Shown here piece after piece: positions 44,510 to 53,361 of a stretch of 64,000 nt of DNA. The stretch spans positions 78,271 through 142,270 of the forward strand of contig JAHYJR010000001.1 of NCBI GenBank assembly GCA_019429005.1, given 5' to 3'. The position numbers were made by a program, and so were the translations under genes. Within the stretch, counting starts at the first letter, position 1, and each line of letters begins with the position of its first letter. The stretch is from Nanobdellati archaeon (GTDB lineage: Archaea; EX4484-52; GLR71). The notes under the pieces were generated by a model that did no database searches, was not told the origin of the DNA, and saw only the letters and a list, made by a program, of their open reading frames with translations.

Positions 44510-44572
44510 TGTGGCTATGATTACTACCGCCCAGAATGATTTCATGATTACAGGAGTAGCTGATGAGCCACA
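44510..44572 (+). ncRNA. Structured element between convergent genes (small RNA or terminator)
   Basis: A perfect 7-bp stem TGTGGCT (44510-44516) with AGCCACA (44566-44572) encloses CTAC/GTAG (44524-44527, 44556-44559), 7 and 6 unpaired bases between the stems, and ATGATTA twice (44517-44523 and 44544-44550), with CTGA at 44560-44563. This order (C-like box, C'-like box, D box, closing stem) resembles a C/D guide RNA, but ATGATTA departs from RTGATGA in a critical position. It fills the space between iscU and a converging radical SAM gene, so a two-way terminator is the alternative. Confidence 0.3.
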
Positions 44573-45628
44573 CTAATCAACTTCTTTACCACGTTTGTCA
44601 AGTGGTGTCAATTCCATATCAAAAGAATCTGAGGTTGGCATCTCAAGAACAACTGCTGCATTGAATCCACGTCTTGCCGCAAGTCGTGCATTACCAATAG
44701 TTGTTTCAATCCGATTATTTTTGATATCAAACCAATCTTTTTTAAGTCCAAGTTTTTTAGTAATCATTTCTAAATCTCCAGTAATCACACCTTTTCTAAT
44801 TAATCCTGTTTTTGTTACACTTTCAAATTGTTTGCATATCATTTTTGCACGTCTTTTAAGTCTTAACCAATACTGATAATCATATTTTGTTGATGCACTA
44901 CAGTAATGCACTTTAAGCGTTTTTATATTATCAAGACACCATTTAAGCACATATTCAGCCGCGTCTTCACTACCTTTTACTGCATAAAAATCATTGTCTT
45001 TAAGTTCAAAACCTTTTTTTTCAAGATATTTAGAATTTGTATCTGAAAATTCAAGCTCATTTAAGTTTAAAAATGAAACACCTATTTTTTCAGCCTTTTT
45101 AATCATATCTGTAGTTGTTTTTTCATTTCCTGGTATGATAGGTATTTCAATACCTGTTTCAAGTCCAACATCTACTGCATTTTTAATTGCAGAAAAATCG
45201 CCTACATGATGAAATCTCAATTCATCAAGTCCTGCCAGTTTAAGGTCTTTAAGTACTTGTATATCAATTTGTTCTAGACCTGTATACATATGTATGTGGA
45301 ATCTATTACCATACCTTTTTTTAAGTATAGTTATGTATTGTATGACTTTATATGCCTTTAAGAGTGGTTCTCCTCCAGTTATTCCAATACCTTTTGATTT
45401 ACAGTAATCAATCTCTTCGAATATATCATCTGTTTTATCTATAGGTTTCTCGTTTATCCACATATTTTCAGTATTTTTACGTTGTTCTGAAAGTGGACAA
45501 TAATAGCATGTTTTGTTGCAGATTCCTGTAACAAAAAGAACTGATTTTTTCCCATCTATACATAATATACAACCCTTTGGCATATTGTTTATGTATTTTG
45601 AATTCGCTTTACTATCTTCAATTTTCAT
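44573..45628 (-). CDS. Radical SAM protein (COG2108-like, activase type)
   Basis: 351 aa. The cluster motif is CNKTCYYC near residues 37-44, followed by GITGGEPLL, typical for pyruvate formate-lyase activase-like radical SAM proteins. Two further segments (DELRFHHVGDF, LKVHYCSASTKYDYQYWLRLKRRA) match the archaeal family COG2108. There are additional Cys residues near the N-terminus (KGCILCIDGKKS) that may bind metal. The substrate is unknown. Confidence 0.8.
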   Translation of the reverse strand: MKIEDSKANSKYINNMPKGCILCIDGKKSVLFVTGICNKTCYYCPLSEQRKNTENMWINEKPIDKTDDIFEEIDYCKSKGIGITGGEPLLKAYKVIQYITILKKRYGNRFHIHMYTGLEQIDIQVLKDLKLAGLDELRFHHVGDFSAIKNAVDVGLETGIEIPIIPGNEKTTTDMIKKAEKIGVSFLNLNELEFSDTNSKYLEKKGFELKDNDFYAVKGSEDAAEYVLKWCLDNIKTLKVHYCSASTKYDYQYWLRLKRRAKMICKQFESVTKTGLIRKGVITGDLEMITKKLGLKKDWFDIKNNRIETTIGNARLAARRGFNAAVVLEMPTSDSFDMELTPLDKRGKEVD

Positions 45629-46040
45629 GTAAATGACCTTTAAAATTCAACAATTGACGTATTTTTGTTCTGATACAGTGTTTAAATCATATAGTTTTAT
45701 ATAAGTAATTATTCCTTTTATTAATTGGTATAAATGTCATTAATAAATAACATAACAAAAATATTTAATCTTAATATATTAGTCATAGTTATCATTCATA
45801 GTCTCTACAAAACATCAGTATCATATAAAAGATGTTAACGTTGGGATGATTTTTTTTACGAGGACCGACATTCTTTTTTTAATTTAAATATATTTTGATT
45901 CCTTTTTGAATCATTTTTACGTTTTTTGTAAATACGGAAACGTTTTTAAAAATTATTTAGGTGTTGTAAATTTTTATTTATTTTTACTCACCTAATCCAG
46001 GTCAATATTTAATAAAAATATAATTAATGGTGGTATTATT
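45629..46040. other. Intergenic region without a clear gene
   Basis: 412 AT-rich bases. I see the promoter region of the radical SAM gene on one side and of the small zinc ribbon gene on the other, but no repeat array, hairpin or convincing reading frame. A 34-codon frame at 45733 is judged accidental. Confidence 0.4.
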
Positions 46041-46196
46041 ATGAAAGTACAAGTGATTTGTTCAAAATGTAGTTCTCAAACAACATGGGTTTGGGGTAAT
46101 CAGGTAGGTCGTTGTGAAAATTGTGACACTTTATTAAATATTAGTGAAGTTTGTTTATCAAAAGAAGCAACAGCAAAAATACTTCCAGCAGCATGA
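46041..46196 (+). CDS. Small zinc ribbon protein
   Basis: 51 aa: MKVQVICSKCSSQTTWVWGN, then RCENC and a short helical tail ending ILPAA. The CxxC...CxxC spacing (C7, C10, C25, C28) is a classic zinc ribbon. A GGTGGT stretch lies before the ATG. Such minimal ribbons are frequent in archaea and are usually nucleic-acid or protein adaptors; no specific role can be assigned. Confidence 0.7.
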   Translation: MKVQVICSKCSSQTTWVWGNQVGRCENCDTLLNISEVCLSKEATAKILPAA

Positions 46197-46464
46197 GTTT
46201 TCCGTAAAATCATTTGATTTATACGCGAATTCTCTTGTTTATTTTTGCCTCTATTTTGATAGGTCGTGTTATCTCAATTTAGGTCGTCATTAATTAAATT
46301 AAGTATATGTTCTATATTTAGTACATATTGTATCTTATTGATATGATATTAGGATTATAGATATGATATTTAAAAAATTAACTTATAATTATAAACATAT
46401 ATAATCTATTAGACAAATATACAATATTGTAATTAAAGTATGTATAACTTATTTTGTGTTATTT

Positions 46465-47112
46465 ATGGATGTCTTAATTGGAACTGATGCAAAAAAACTT
46501 ATATCAAAAGCCGGTTTGAAAGTTGCAAAGAGCTATCTTGCAAAAGATAATACTCAAGCCATATATTTTTCAAAAAAGATAGGTTATCCTGTTGTAATGA
46601 AAATATCATCAAAAGATATAATTCATAAAACCGAAGCAAAAGGTGTAAAAACAGATATAATGTCTGAAGATGACGCATCAAGAGCGTATGATAATATTAT
46701 TGATAACGCGTATGGTTTTAAGAAAGACGCAATTATTGATGGCGTTATGATTGAAGAGCAGGTATCTGGATATGAACTTATAATTGGCGCAAAACGAGAT
46801 ATGCAGTTTGGTCCTGTTGTCATGTTCGGTTTTGGTGGAATTTTTGTTGAAACTTTTAAAGATGTTACTTTTAGGGTTGTTCCTTTAGATACAGATGATG
46901 CTTATGCTATGATGAAAGAGACTAAAGCATTCAAAATTCTAGAAGGTGTACGTGGTAAAAAGCCAGCAAACATAAAAGCGATTGCATATGTATTAATGAA
47001 AGTTTCAAAACTTATGGAACAAAATGCAGATATTTTAGAATTAGATATAAATCCTTTAATCGTTGACGAAAATAAAGCGATTGTAGCAGATATTCGTATT
47101 GTTAAACAATAA
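46465..47112 (+). CDS. Acyl/acetyl-CoA synthetase (ADP-forming), beta subunit
   Basis: ATP-grasp subunit of the ADP-forming synthetase, which converts acyl-CoA to the acid and makes ATP; 215 aa from the ATG at 46465 (a GTG three codons upstream is the alternative). Motifs: GYPVVMKISSKDIIHKTEAKGV near residue 35, MIEEQVSGYELIIGAKRD, GPVVMFGFGGIFVE near 115, and LELDINPLIVDE near the end. The alpha subunit is encoded separately at 49.9-51.3 kb on the other strand. Confidence 0.93.
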   Translation: MDVLIGTDAKKLISKAGLKVAKSYLAKDNTQAIYFSKKIGYPVVMKISSKDIIHKTEAKGVKTDIMSEDDASRAYDNIIDNAYGFKKDAIIDGVMIEEQVSGYELIIGAKRDMQFGPVVMFGFGGIFVETFKDVTFRVVPLDTDDAYAMMKETKAFKILEGVRGKKPANIKAIAYVLMKVSKLMEQNADILELDINPLIVDENKAIVADIRIVKQ

Positions 47113-47118
47113 TATTTA

Positions 47119-47640
47119 TTACGGTTTTTTAATTTTTTTAGTTGATATCATAAGGAATGATGGTATAAAATAAAACCACAATAAGAGATTCATATCCACA
47201 TTTAAATTGATAAATAAAATGTATATAAGTGGTATGCTTATACTATATGAAACGGGTAAGCCCTCATAATAATTGTTAGTTGTTCCTGTAATTGCAAATC
47301 TTGCAAGTCGTAACATACCGGTCATAATAAAAATAACAAAAACACCTATTGCTAAATAATTATTAAGGCCTGCAGAAAAACCAAAAATGACTATACTTAT
47401 AAGGTAAAGCACAACATCACATAAATTATCAAATTCAACACCAAAACGACCTTCACGATTACGTTTTCTTGCAACACGACCATCTGCAAAATCAAAAATT
47501 GTTGAAACTAATATAAATATTGTTGCTAAAATCAGTTTATTATTTAATGCTAAAAATATAGATAATATAGAAAATAAAAGCCCAAACATTGAATAAATGT
47601 CTGGCAAGGCCATATAACTTCTAAGATCTTTATATATCAT
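47119..47640 (-). CDS. pssA: Archaetidylserine synthase (CDP-alcohol transferase)
   Basis: Transfers serine to CDP-archaeol in polar lipid synthesis. It is a 173-aa membrane protein with about five to six helices. The CDP-alcohol motif is complete: D50-x2-D53-G54-x2-A57-R58, then G67-x3-D71-x3-D75. The next gene upstream, archaetidylserine decarboxylase, overlaps it by four bases (ATGA), and the pairing identifies serine as the likely head group. Archaetidylinositol phosphate or glycerophosphate synthases share the motif, but the neighbour argues against them. Confidence 0.85.
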   Translation of the reverse strand: MIYKDLRSYMALPDIYSMFGLLFSILSIFLALNNKLILATIFILVSTIFDFADGRVARKRNREGRFGVEFDNLCDVVLYLISIVIFGFSAGLNNYLAIGVFVIFIMTGMLRLARFAITGTTNNYYEGLPVSYSISIPLIYILFINLNVDMNLLLWFYFIPSFLMISTKKIKKP

Positions 47641-48275
47641 TTTAATCTACCAATTACACTAGAACCTGCATATACTCTATCTCCTATTTTAACCATAAGT
47701 TCGACTTTATCTTTAGGCAAAATCAAACTTACTTGTGAACCTAATCTAATAAGTCCTAATCTTTGACCAATATTAATTTTTTTACCAACTACAGCCCAAT
47801 TTTCGATTCTATTTACTATAATACCAGCGATTTGTATTATTTTAAATTTACCTATTTTTTTATTTTCAATAAGTGTTTCTGTTTTTTCGTTTAATATTCC
47901 GTTTATGAAAGATCCACTATAATCAAAATTACCAGGCACATGTTTAACATTTAATACTTTACCCTCTAATGCAGATCTTTGTATATGCACTACAAATGGC
48001 GACATAAAAATTGAAACAATATAGCATGATGTTCCAACGTCAGAGCATAATGTTTGTATTTTTCCAACTAGGCCTTTTTTAATATTTATTTTATCTATTT
48101 TGTCAAGGTCTAGAATCTCAAGAACTTTACCATCTGCAGGGGCAACAATAACATTTCCTGTAGGTATATCCCTTTCAGGATCCCTTAAAAACCATTTCAT
48201 AAATATTGAGAAACCGACACCTAATATGACAATCAGTTCAATAATCAGTATAAGGATGTTTGTCAAATATGTCAA
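47637..48275 (-). CDS. Archaetidylserine decarboxylase (Psd-like)
   Basis: Converts archaetidylserine to archaetidylethanolamine. It is 212 aa. It has an N-terminal membrane segment (about 5-25), the segment VIVAPADGKVLEI near residue 43, SPFVVHIQRSALEG near residue 92, and the self-cleavage site LGSQV near 177, where the Ser becomes the pyruvoyl cofactor. The short form of Psd is typical of archaea. It is translated just before pssA with a four-base overlap. Confidence 0.9.
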   Translation of the reverse strand: MTYLTNILILIIELIVILGVGFSIFMKWFLRDPERDIPTGNVIVAPADGKVLEILDLDKIDKINIKKGLVGKIQTLCSDVGTSCYIVSIFMSPFVVHIQRSALEGKVLNVKHVPGNFDYSGSFINGILNEKTETLIENKKIGKFKIIQIAGIIVNRIENWAVVGKKINIGQRLGLIRLGSQVSLILPKDKVELMVKIGDRVYAGSSVIGRLK

Positions 48276-48620
48276 CTCCGCAATGTTATAATTTTTTATA
48301 TTTAGAATCTTTTTTTGTTTTTAAATTTGTATATGTTATTTATCATTTTATTTTTATTTAAATCTATACCTTTTTTTAATTATTAAATCGGATATTAATA
48401 TATACATTTCTTCTTTTATATGGTTTTAATAATTGTCTTTTAAGTATCATTTAATCTGATTTTTTATTAAGCTTATACTGATTTTACAATTCTGTTGGAC
48501 TTATTATTTCTAGATCTTAACTAACGCCTTTAACAAAAACATTATAACTATTGGCAATTTTAAAGATTTCACGAACAAAGTATCATTCATAAATATATAT
48601 CTTCAAAACCAATTTATGTT
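48276..48620. other. Intergenic region upstream of the histone gene
   Basis: 345 AT-rich bases with no gene visible. The histone promoter is at its right end: ATAAATATATAT (48589-48600), about 27 bases before the histone ATG, so the histone message is probably leaderless. Confidence 0.45.
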
Positions 48621-48821
48621 ATGTCAGAAATACCAACCGCACCCATGGAACGACTTTTACGTAATGCGGGGGCAAAACGAGTTTCAAATGATGCTGCAAA
48701 ACATTTTGCACAGGTTCTTGAAGATATCTGTTTAGATATTGCCAAAGAAGCAGTTAAACTTTCAAAACATGCCGGAAGAAAAACAGTTAAAGCCAAAGAC
48801 ATAAAGCTTGCAAAACGTTAA
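48621..48821 (+). CDS. Archaeal histone
   Basis: 66 aa histone fold of HMf type, which forms dimers and wraps DNA. The helix-strand-helix-strand-helix pattern is clear: [37 protein letters not shown], then [20 protein letters not shown]-contacting basic residues R11 or its equivalent, K in KRVS and RKTV are kept. There is no tail or end-to-end fusion. Confidence 0.97.
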   Translation: MSEIPTAPMERLLRNAGAKRVSNDAAKHFAQVLEDICLDIAKEAVKLSKHAGRKTVKAKDIKLAKR

Positions 48822-48859
48822 TTGCAACATTTTTTATATTTAATTATAAAATAAATATC

Positions 48860-49060
48860 ATGTTTGTTTTTATTCTAAATGACAATAAGAAAATAAAAGT
48901 TGAACTTAATGCGGATTCAACAATACTAAAAGCTCTTGAATCCTTAGGTATAAGTCCATCTACCGTAATCACAAAAATTGATAACACCATTGTTCCTCTT
49001 GAGACAATTTTATCTGGTGACGAAACAATAAAGGTATTTAGAATAATATCAGGCGGTTAA
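48860..49060 (+). CDS. Ubiquitin-like beta-grasp protein (SAMP/ThiS/MoaD type)
   Basis: 66 aa, ends with Gly-Gly (RIISGG), which would be activated for sulfur transfer or for attachment to other proteins. The beta-grasp pattern (FVFILNDNKKIKVEL, then a helix around STILKALESLG, then TIVPLETILSGDETIKV) matches ThiS, MoaD and SAMP proteins. With no E1-like, thiamin or molybdopterin gene near it, the exact role stays open. It lies 38 bases after the histone gene. Confidence 0.85.
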   Translation: MFVFILNDNKKIKVELNADSTILKALESLGISPSTVITKIDNTIVPLETILSGDETIKVFRIISGG

Positions 49061-49067
49061 TTTTTAT

Positions 49068-49244
49068 TTAAACGTGTTTTGAATTATTTATTTTTTTACG
49101 TTTTATGTTTAATATTCCAATGACTGTAAATGCCAAAATGATGAGATTTAACAGATTACTAAATCGACCGACTATGGTTATAAAAAAGAGAATTACTATA
49201 ATTATAATTCCAGCCATATAGAGATATAATTGATTTTGCTTCAT
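49068..49244 (-). CDS. Small membrane protein
   Basis: 58 aa: MKQNQLYLYMAGIIIIVILF begins a first membrane helix (about 8-25), and FSNLLNLIILAFTVIGIL is a second, followed by a basic tail (NIKRKKINNSKHV). Two helices with a short loop would form a hairpin in the membrane. I do not recognise it. The intact frame, membrane pattern and positive tail make it a probable real gene. Confidence 0.6.
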   Translation of the reverse strand: MKQNQLYLYMAGIIIIVILFFITIVGRFSNLLNLIILAFTVIGILNIKRKKINNSKHV

Positions 49245-49451
49245 GTTATATAACCTAAATCAGTATAACCCAATTTTGTTTTATATATTTTTATCTTTAT
49301 CTAAAAAGTTTTTTAATCTGTTTTTAACATAATCAAAATATACATTTAATCCTTGAAATTATGTTATTACCCGTATTTTAAATTTATTTCAATAGGTATT
49401 TATTAACTTTTCTGTATAATTAATACATAATTAAATATTTTTGGTGTGTTT

Positions 49452-49943
49452 ATGTTAAAAGAAAGAGAAAAAAAAGTATTTTTTGAACTTCTTAAAGATG
49501 GCAGGGTACACGATAAAGCTATGTCAAAAAAATTAGGCATAACACAACCAACCATAACGCGTATAAGACAACGTCTAGAAAAAAAAGGTTATATAAAAGG
49601 ATATTGTGCAGTACCTGCATTTGAAAAGATTGGTATCACTCTTATGGCTATAACTCTTTTTACATGGAAAGGTACTATTGAGAACTATATTAAAGCTTCT
49701 AAGCTTGTAAAATCAACACCACAAATCATATCTGTAAGCAGTGGCGAGGGTCTTAGGGGTAAAAATGGTATGATTATTTCAGCACACCTAGATTTCAAAT
49801 CATATGAATCTTTTATAAGAAGTCTTAAAGAAAAATGTGGAAATGACGTAATAAATATTGAACAGTTTTTCTTTTCCGTAGATAATCAGTTTGTAGGTTT
49901 CAATTTTGCAAGTTCAATTATAACTGCATTATCTAAAAGTTAA
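49452..49943 (+). CDS. Lrp/AsnC-like transcriptional regulator
   Basis: 163 aa from the ATG at 49452, chosen because GGTG lies at 49443-49446, six bases upstream; an in-frame GTG at 49446 would destroy that signal. The N-terminal winged helix contains DGRVHDKAMSKKLGITQPTI, then TRIRQRLEKKGYIKGY. The C-terminal part (about 60-163) is an alpha/beta domain that departs from the classical Lrp RAM domain, so effector and target are unknown. It is divergent from nothing and converges with the ACD alpha gene. Confidence 0.75.
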   Translation: MLKEREKKVFFELLKDGRVHDKAMSKKLGITQPTITRIRQRLEKKGYIKGYCAVPAFEKIGITLMAITLFTWKGTIENYIKASKLVKSTPQIISVSSGEGLRGKNGMIISAHLDFKSYESFIRSLKEKCGNDVINIEQFFFSVDNQFVGFNFASSIITALSKS

Positions 49944-49948
49944 AAGAA

Positions 49949-51304
49949 TTAGTTTAAAGTCCTGTTTACTAGAATCTTTACAGCATCCATAAGTCTTGTT
50001 GGTGTAGTGTATACAGGTATATTTTCGTTTTTAATAGTTGTTGATAACCCTTTTGTATATTTACTTCCAGAGGCTCCAACAATTATAGGTTTTTTTGTTT
50101 TTTTACTTACTTCAGAAATAATATCAGTTATACTAAAATCTAATGTTGTTCCAAGTGTCCAAAGATATATTGCAACAATATCTACATTTTTATCATTAGT
50201 AACAGCATCAATTGTTGTTTTAAATCGTCTTATGTCTGCATCACCAATCAAATCAACCGGATTATGGATTGTTGCATACTCAGGCATAACATTTTTGATG
50301 CAATTTATCGTTGCTTTATCAAATTCTGCAATTTCAAGATCATTAGCTAATGCTGCATCTGTACACATAACTCCGAAACCACCACCATTTGTAACAATCC
50401 CAATACGTTTGCCTTTAGGTTTTTTGTTTTCAGAAAGTATATTCACATAATCAAACATATCTTCCATGTCTTTAGATTCAATTGCACCACCCTGTTTTAA
50501 GACGGATTTAAAGATTTCATAACTTCCCGCAAGGCTACCTGTGTGTGATGCTGCTGCTTTTGCACCCATATCACTTTTTCCTGCTTTAAGTATAATTATA
50601 GGTTTATTTTTTGATATATTTTTGAGTGCATCCAGAAATTTTCTTCCATCTTTAACACCCTCAATATATGCAAGAATAATTTTGGTTTCTTTATCCTTTG
50701 CAAAATAATTAATAATATCAGATTCATCAAGATCAATTCGGTTACCATAACTGATAAATTTACTAACTCCTAAGTTTTTATTTCCAGCAATATCTATAAG
50801 TGTCGTTCCAACAGCACCACTTTGAGACAATATTGATATGAATCCATTTTTAGGTTTTTTCATTTTATATGCTGGTGTAAACAATGTATTTACGCCATGA
50901 GCTGTATCCATCACACCAATACAGTTAGGGCCTATAATCCGCGTTTTTGAATTTTTAATTATTAGTTTCAGTTGATTTTCTAGTATGACACCATTAGAAT
51001 TAGTTTCCCTATAACCTGCAGTTATCATAACAACCGAAGGTATCTTTTTATCAACACAATCCTTTACTGCTTTGTTTGCGATTACTGCTGGAACAACAAT
51101 AATTGCAAGGTCAATTTTACCTTTTACATCCTTTACAGAGGCATATGCTTTAAGTCCCATAAGCATATCTTGTTTAGGGTTAATTGGATATATTTTTCCT
51201 TTAAAACCATTTATGAAATTTGTAAGTATTGCATTACCTAACTTTTTTTTGTCTTCAGAAGCACCAATGATTGCAACACTTTCGGGCTTAAAAAAAGAAT
51301 CCAT
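49949..51304 (-). CDS. Acyl/acetyl-CoA synthetase (ADP-forming), alpha subunit
   Basis: CoA-binding and phosphate-transfer subunit, 451 aa. Residues 1-130 are the CoA-binding Rossmann domain (SVAIIGASEDKKKLG; GPNCIGVMDT). The succinyl-CoA-synthetase-like part follows, with the phosphohistidine H254 in SHTGSLAGSYEIF. GGTG lies eight bases before the ATG. The beta subunit is encoded about 2.8 kb away on the opposite strand, not adjacent. Confidence 0.94.
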   Translation of the reverse strand: MDSFFKPESVAIIGASEDKKKLGNAILTNFINGFKGKIYPINPKQDMLMGLKAYASVKDVKGKIDLAIIVVPAVIANKAVKDCVDKKIPSVVMITAGYRETNSNGVILENQLKLIIKNSKTRIIGPNCIGVMDTAHGVNTLFTPAYKMKKPKNGFISILSQSGAVGTTLIDIAGNKNLGVSKFISYGNRIDLDESDIINYFAKDKETKIILAYIEGVKDGRKFLDALKNISKNKPIIILKAGKSDMGAKAAASHTGSLAGSYEIFKSVLKQGGAIESKDMEDMFDYVNILSENKKPKGKRIGIVTNGGGFGVMCTDAALANDLEIAEFDKATINCIKNVMPEYATIHNPVDLIGDADIRRFKTTIDAVTNDKNVDIVAIYLWTLGTTLDFSITDIISEVSKKTKKPIIVGASGSKYTKGLSTTIKNENIPVYTTPTRLMDAVKILVNRTLN

Positions 51305-51346
51305 ATTATAAACACCATTAGAACAAATGTTTTATTTGTATATAGA

Positions 51347-52138
51347 TTATTGGTCATCATCTATATTTATATTTTGGTTTTCTGTATCTTCTTTTTCAAC
51401 ACATGCTGTAAGTTTACCTCTGTTCCAGTCAATTAATATTGCCTTTTCAGCACGTTTTAAGTCTAGTTCTCCTCCTTTAAGAACAAAACCTCTTCTTTTT
51501 GCAATAGATTTTATAATCTCATCATAATTCATAGTCTCGACATTATAGAGCTCTTTTAGATTGTTTACTTTTGTTTTCATAATAATATCTAAAAGCTCTC
51601 TGGAATATATACTAATATTTTTTGTTTTTTCTTGATTGATATTACCTTTTATTGCAGATATTTTACCAGAAGGTAATACACCCGGTGTATCCCATAGAAG
51701 TATATTTTCATTCATTTTAACCCATTGCCCATATTTTGTGTATCCTGGTGTCGGTGCAACTTTGGCAGATTTTTTACCCCTAAGCGCATTGATTATACTA
51801 CTTTTTCCGGTATTTGTGTATCCAATAACAGCAACTCGAACTTTTTCTCCTTTTGACACTTCTCTTAAAACATTTTTAAGTCTTACAACGCCATGTCTAT
51901 CTTTTGATGATATAAATATGCAAGGATACTCTTCTGATATGATTGCTTTTGTCTTTTCAGTAAATTCTTTTGGAACTAAATCTGCTTTATTAAGTACAAC
52001 TACTAGATTATTACCTATGCTTTTGACTGCTCTTTCAAGTCTTTCGGATCTAGATTCATACGGAACTCTAGCATCAACAACTTCAATAACAAAATCGGTT
52101 TCTCTTACAATACCGAAAACATAATTCCAAAGTCCCAT
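51347..52138 (-). CDS. Circularly permuted GTPase (YlqF/YawG/MMR1 family)
   Basis: 263 aa GTPase of ribosome assembly type. The G motifs are in permuted order: G4 LNKADLVPK near residue 49, G5 ISSKDRHG near 77, G1 GYTNTGKSS near 105, G2/G3 TPGYTKYGQ and WDTPGVLP near 155. The C-terminal part ends with an acidic tail. Archaeal members function in late large-subunit maturation, which is inference from eukaryotic and bacterial relatives. It is divergent from the pfkB gene across a repeat array. Confidence 0.9.
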   Translation of the reverse strand: MGLWNYVFGIVRETDFVIEVVDARVPYESRSERLERAVKSIGNNLVVVLNKADLVPKEFTEKTKAIISEEYPCIFISSKDRHGVVRLKNVLREVSKGEKVRVAVIGYTNTGKSSIINALRGKKSAKVAPTPGYTKYGQWVKMNENILLWDTPGVLPSGKISAIKGNINQEKTKNISIYSRELLDIIMKTKVNNLKELYNVETMNYDEIIKSIAKRRGFVLKGGELDLKRAEKAILIDWNRGKLTACVEKEDTENQNINIDDDQ

Positions 52139-52174
52139 TATTCTATTTAGACTAATTCCTTTAAAAAAGGTATG

Positions 52175-52310
52175 TTTTAATATATTTTTTAATATATTTT
52201 TTAATATATTTTTTAATATATTTTTTAATATATTTTTTAATATATTTTTTAATATATTTTTTAATATATTTTTTAATATATTTTTTAATATATTTTTTAA
52301 TATATTTTTT
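52175..52310. repeat. 12-base tandem repeat, eleven copies
   Basis: Unit AATATATTTTTT; AATATA recurs every 12 bases from 52179 to 52299, nearly without variation. It fills much of the space between divergent GTPase and pfkB genes. Confidence 0.92.
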
Positions 52311-52419
52311 AAATCGGTTTATTTTTTTTAATCATACAATAAGGTTTTATTAAATCATCTACCTAATTAATTATACTTCTGATATTCATTTTCAGTAGTT
52401 TTTGTTATTTGGTGGTTTT

Positions 52420-53349
52420 ATGATAATTTCTATTGGGAATCCCTCAATGGATAATGTGTCTCTTTTAGGTGATAGGAAACTTCAGGCAGGTGGTGCATCA
52501 ATTTATTCTGCTCTTGCAGCATCTGTATTATCTAAAGTTGCAATTGTTGGGAAAATCGGACATGATTATCCACAAAATTTTTTAGTCTTATTAGAAAAGA
52601 AAGGTCTTGATATTTCACACCTTAAAACAATAAAGTGCCCATCAAAAAGTTTTGATATGATAATTGATGAAAATCTTGAAGCAACGTATCCCAAATATGA
52701 AGTAAGTATTGATTCCAAATTGAATTTTAAAGATATTCCAAAAAGTTATTTTAAAAGCCAAAATTCATTTATTATAACACAGATGTCTCCTCGCAAACAA
52801 TTAAATTTTATTGAAAATATTAAGAAAAATTCACCCAAATCTCTTATTCTTGTAAATACCCATTATCCCTTTATTGAGAAATCTAAAGGTTATTTTCCAA
52901 AGCTAATAGATTCTTGCGATATTTTTGTTATGAATGAACGTGAAGCGCAACTTTTAACAGGTGTACCACGTACAGATGTTGCAACACATATGCTTTCAAG
53001 ACAATATAAAAACACACTTATTATTGTAACTTTAGGCGTGCTCGGTTCTTTTATTATAAAAAACACACAAATTCAGTTTGCACCATCAATCTATAATGCA
53101 AATGTGAAAGATCCCACCGGGTCAGGTGATTCATTTTCAGGTGCATTTCTTGCAAGTTACACATCTGTCATGGACCCTGTGCGTTCAGCAATTGTTGGCA
53201 ATGCTATAGCATCACTTAATTCTGAGAAACGGGGGTTTGAGGCTCTTGTTAATCTAAAGTTTAAAAATATAAATTCCCTTTGGGATTTTATGCTTTTAAG
53301 ATCAAAGAATATGAATAATACTCAAAAAGTTATTTTTGATTTTGTTTAA
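52420..53349 (+). CDS. PfkB-family carbohydrate or nucleoside kinase
   Basis: 309 aa from the ATG at 52420, preceded by GGTGGTTTT. The ribokinase fold is evident: GNPSMDN at the start, the GG motif in LQAGGASIYSALAAS, GKIGHD, and the anion-hole motif DPTGSGDSFSGAFLASY near residue 232 with catalytic Asp. The substrate (ribose, adenosine or another sugar) is not resolved. An in-frame TTG upstream at 52402 is unlikely. Confidence 0.85.
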   Translation: MIISIGNPSMDNVSLLGDRKLQAGGASIYSALAASVLSKVAIVGKIGHDYPQNFLVLLEKKGLDISHLKTIKCPSKSFDMIIDENLEATYPKYEVSIDSKLNFKDIPKSYFKSQNSFIITQMSPRKQLNFIENIKKNSPKSLILVNTHYPFIEKSKGYFPKLIDSCDIFVMNEREAQLLTGVPRTDVATHMLSRQYKNTLIIVTLGVLGSFIIKNTQIQFAPSIYNANVKDPTGSGDSFSGAFLASYTSVMDPVRSAIVGNAIASLNSEKRGFEALVNLKFKNINSLWDFMLLRSKNMNNTQKVIFDFV

Positions 53350-53361
53350 GTTTTTTTGTTT

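Noticed and set aside
44510-44572. H/ACA RNA interpretation of the iscU-downstream hairpin
   Set aside because: The pocket sizes fit, but ACA would be only 10 nt from the upper stem, and no ACA lies at 14-16 nt.
45733-45837. 34-codon frame starting MSLINNITKIFN
   Set aside because: Only a weak GGTA precedes it, it is very short and nothing else supports it.
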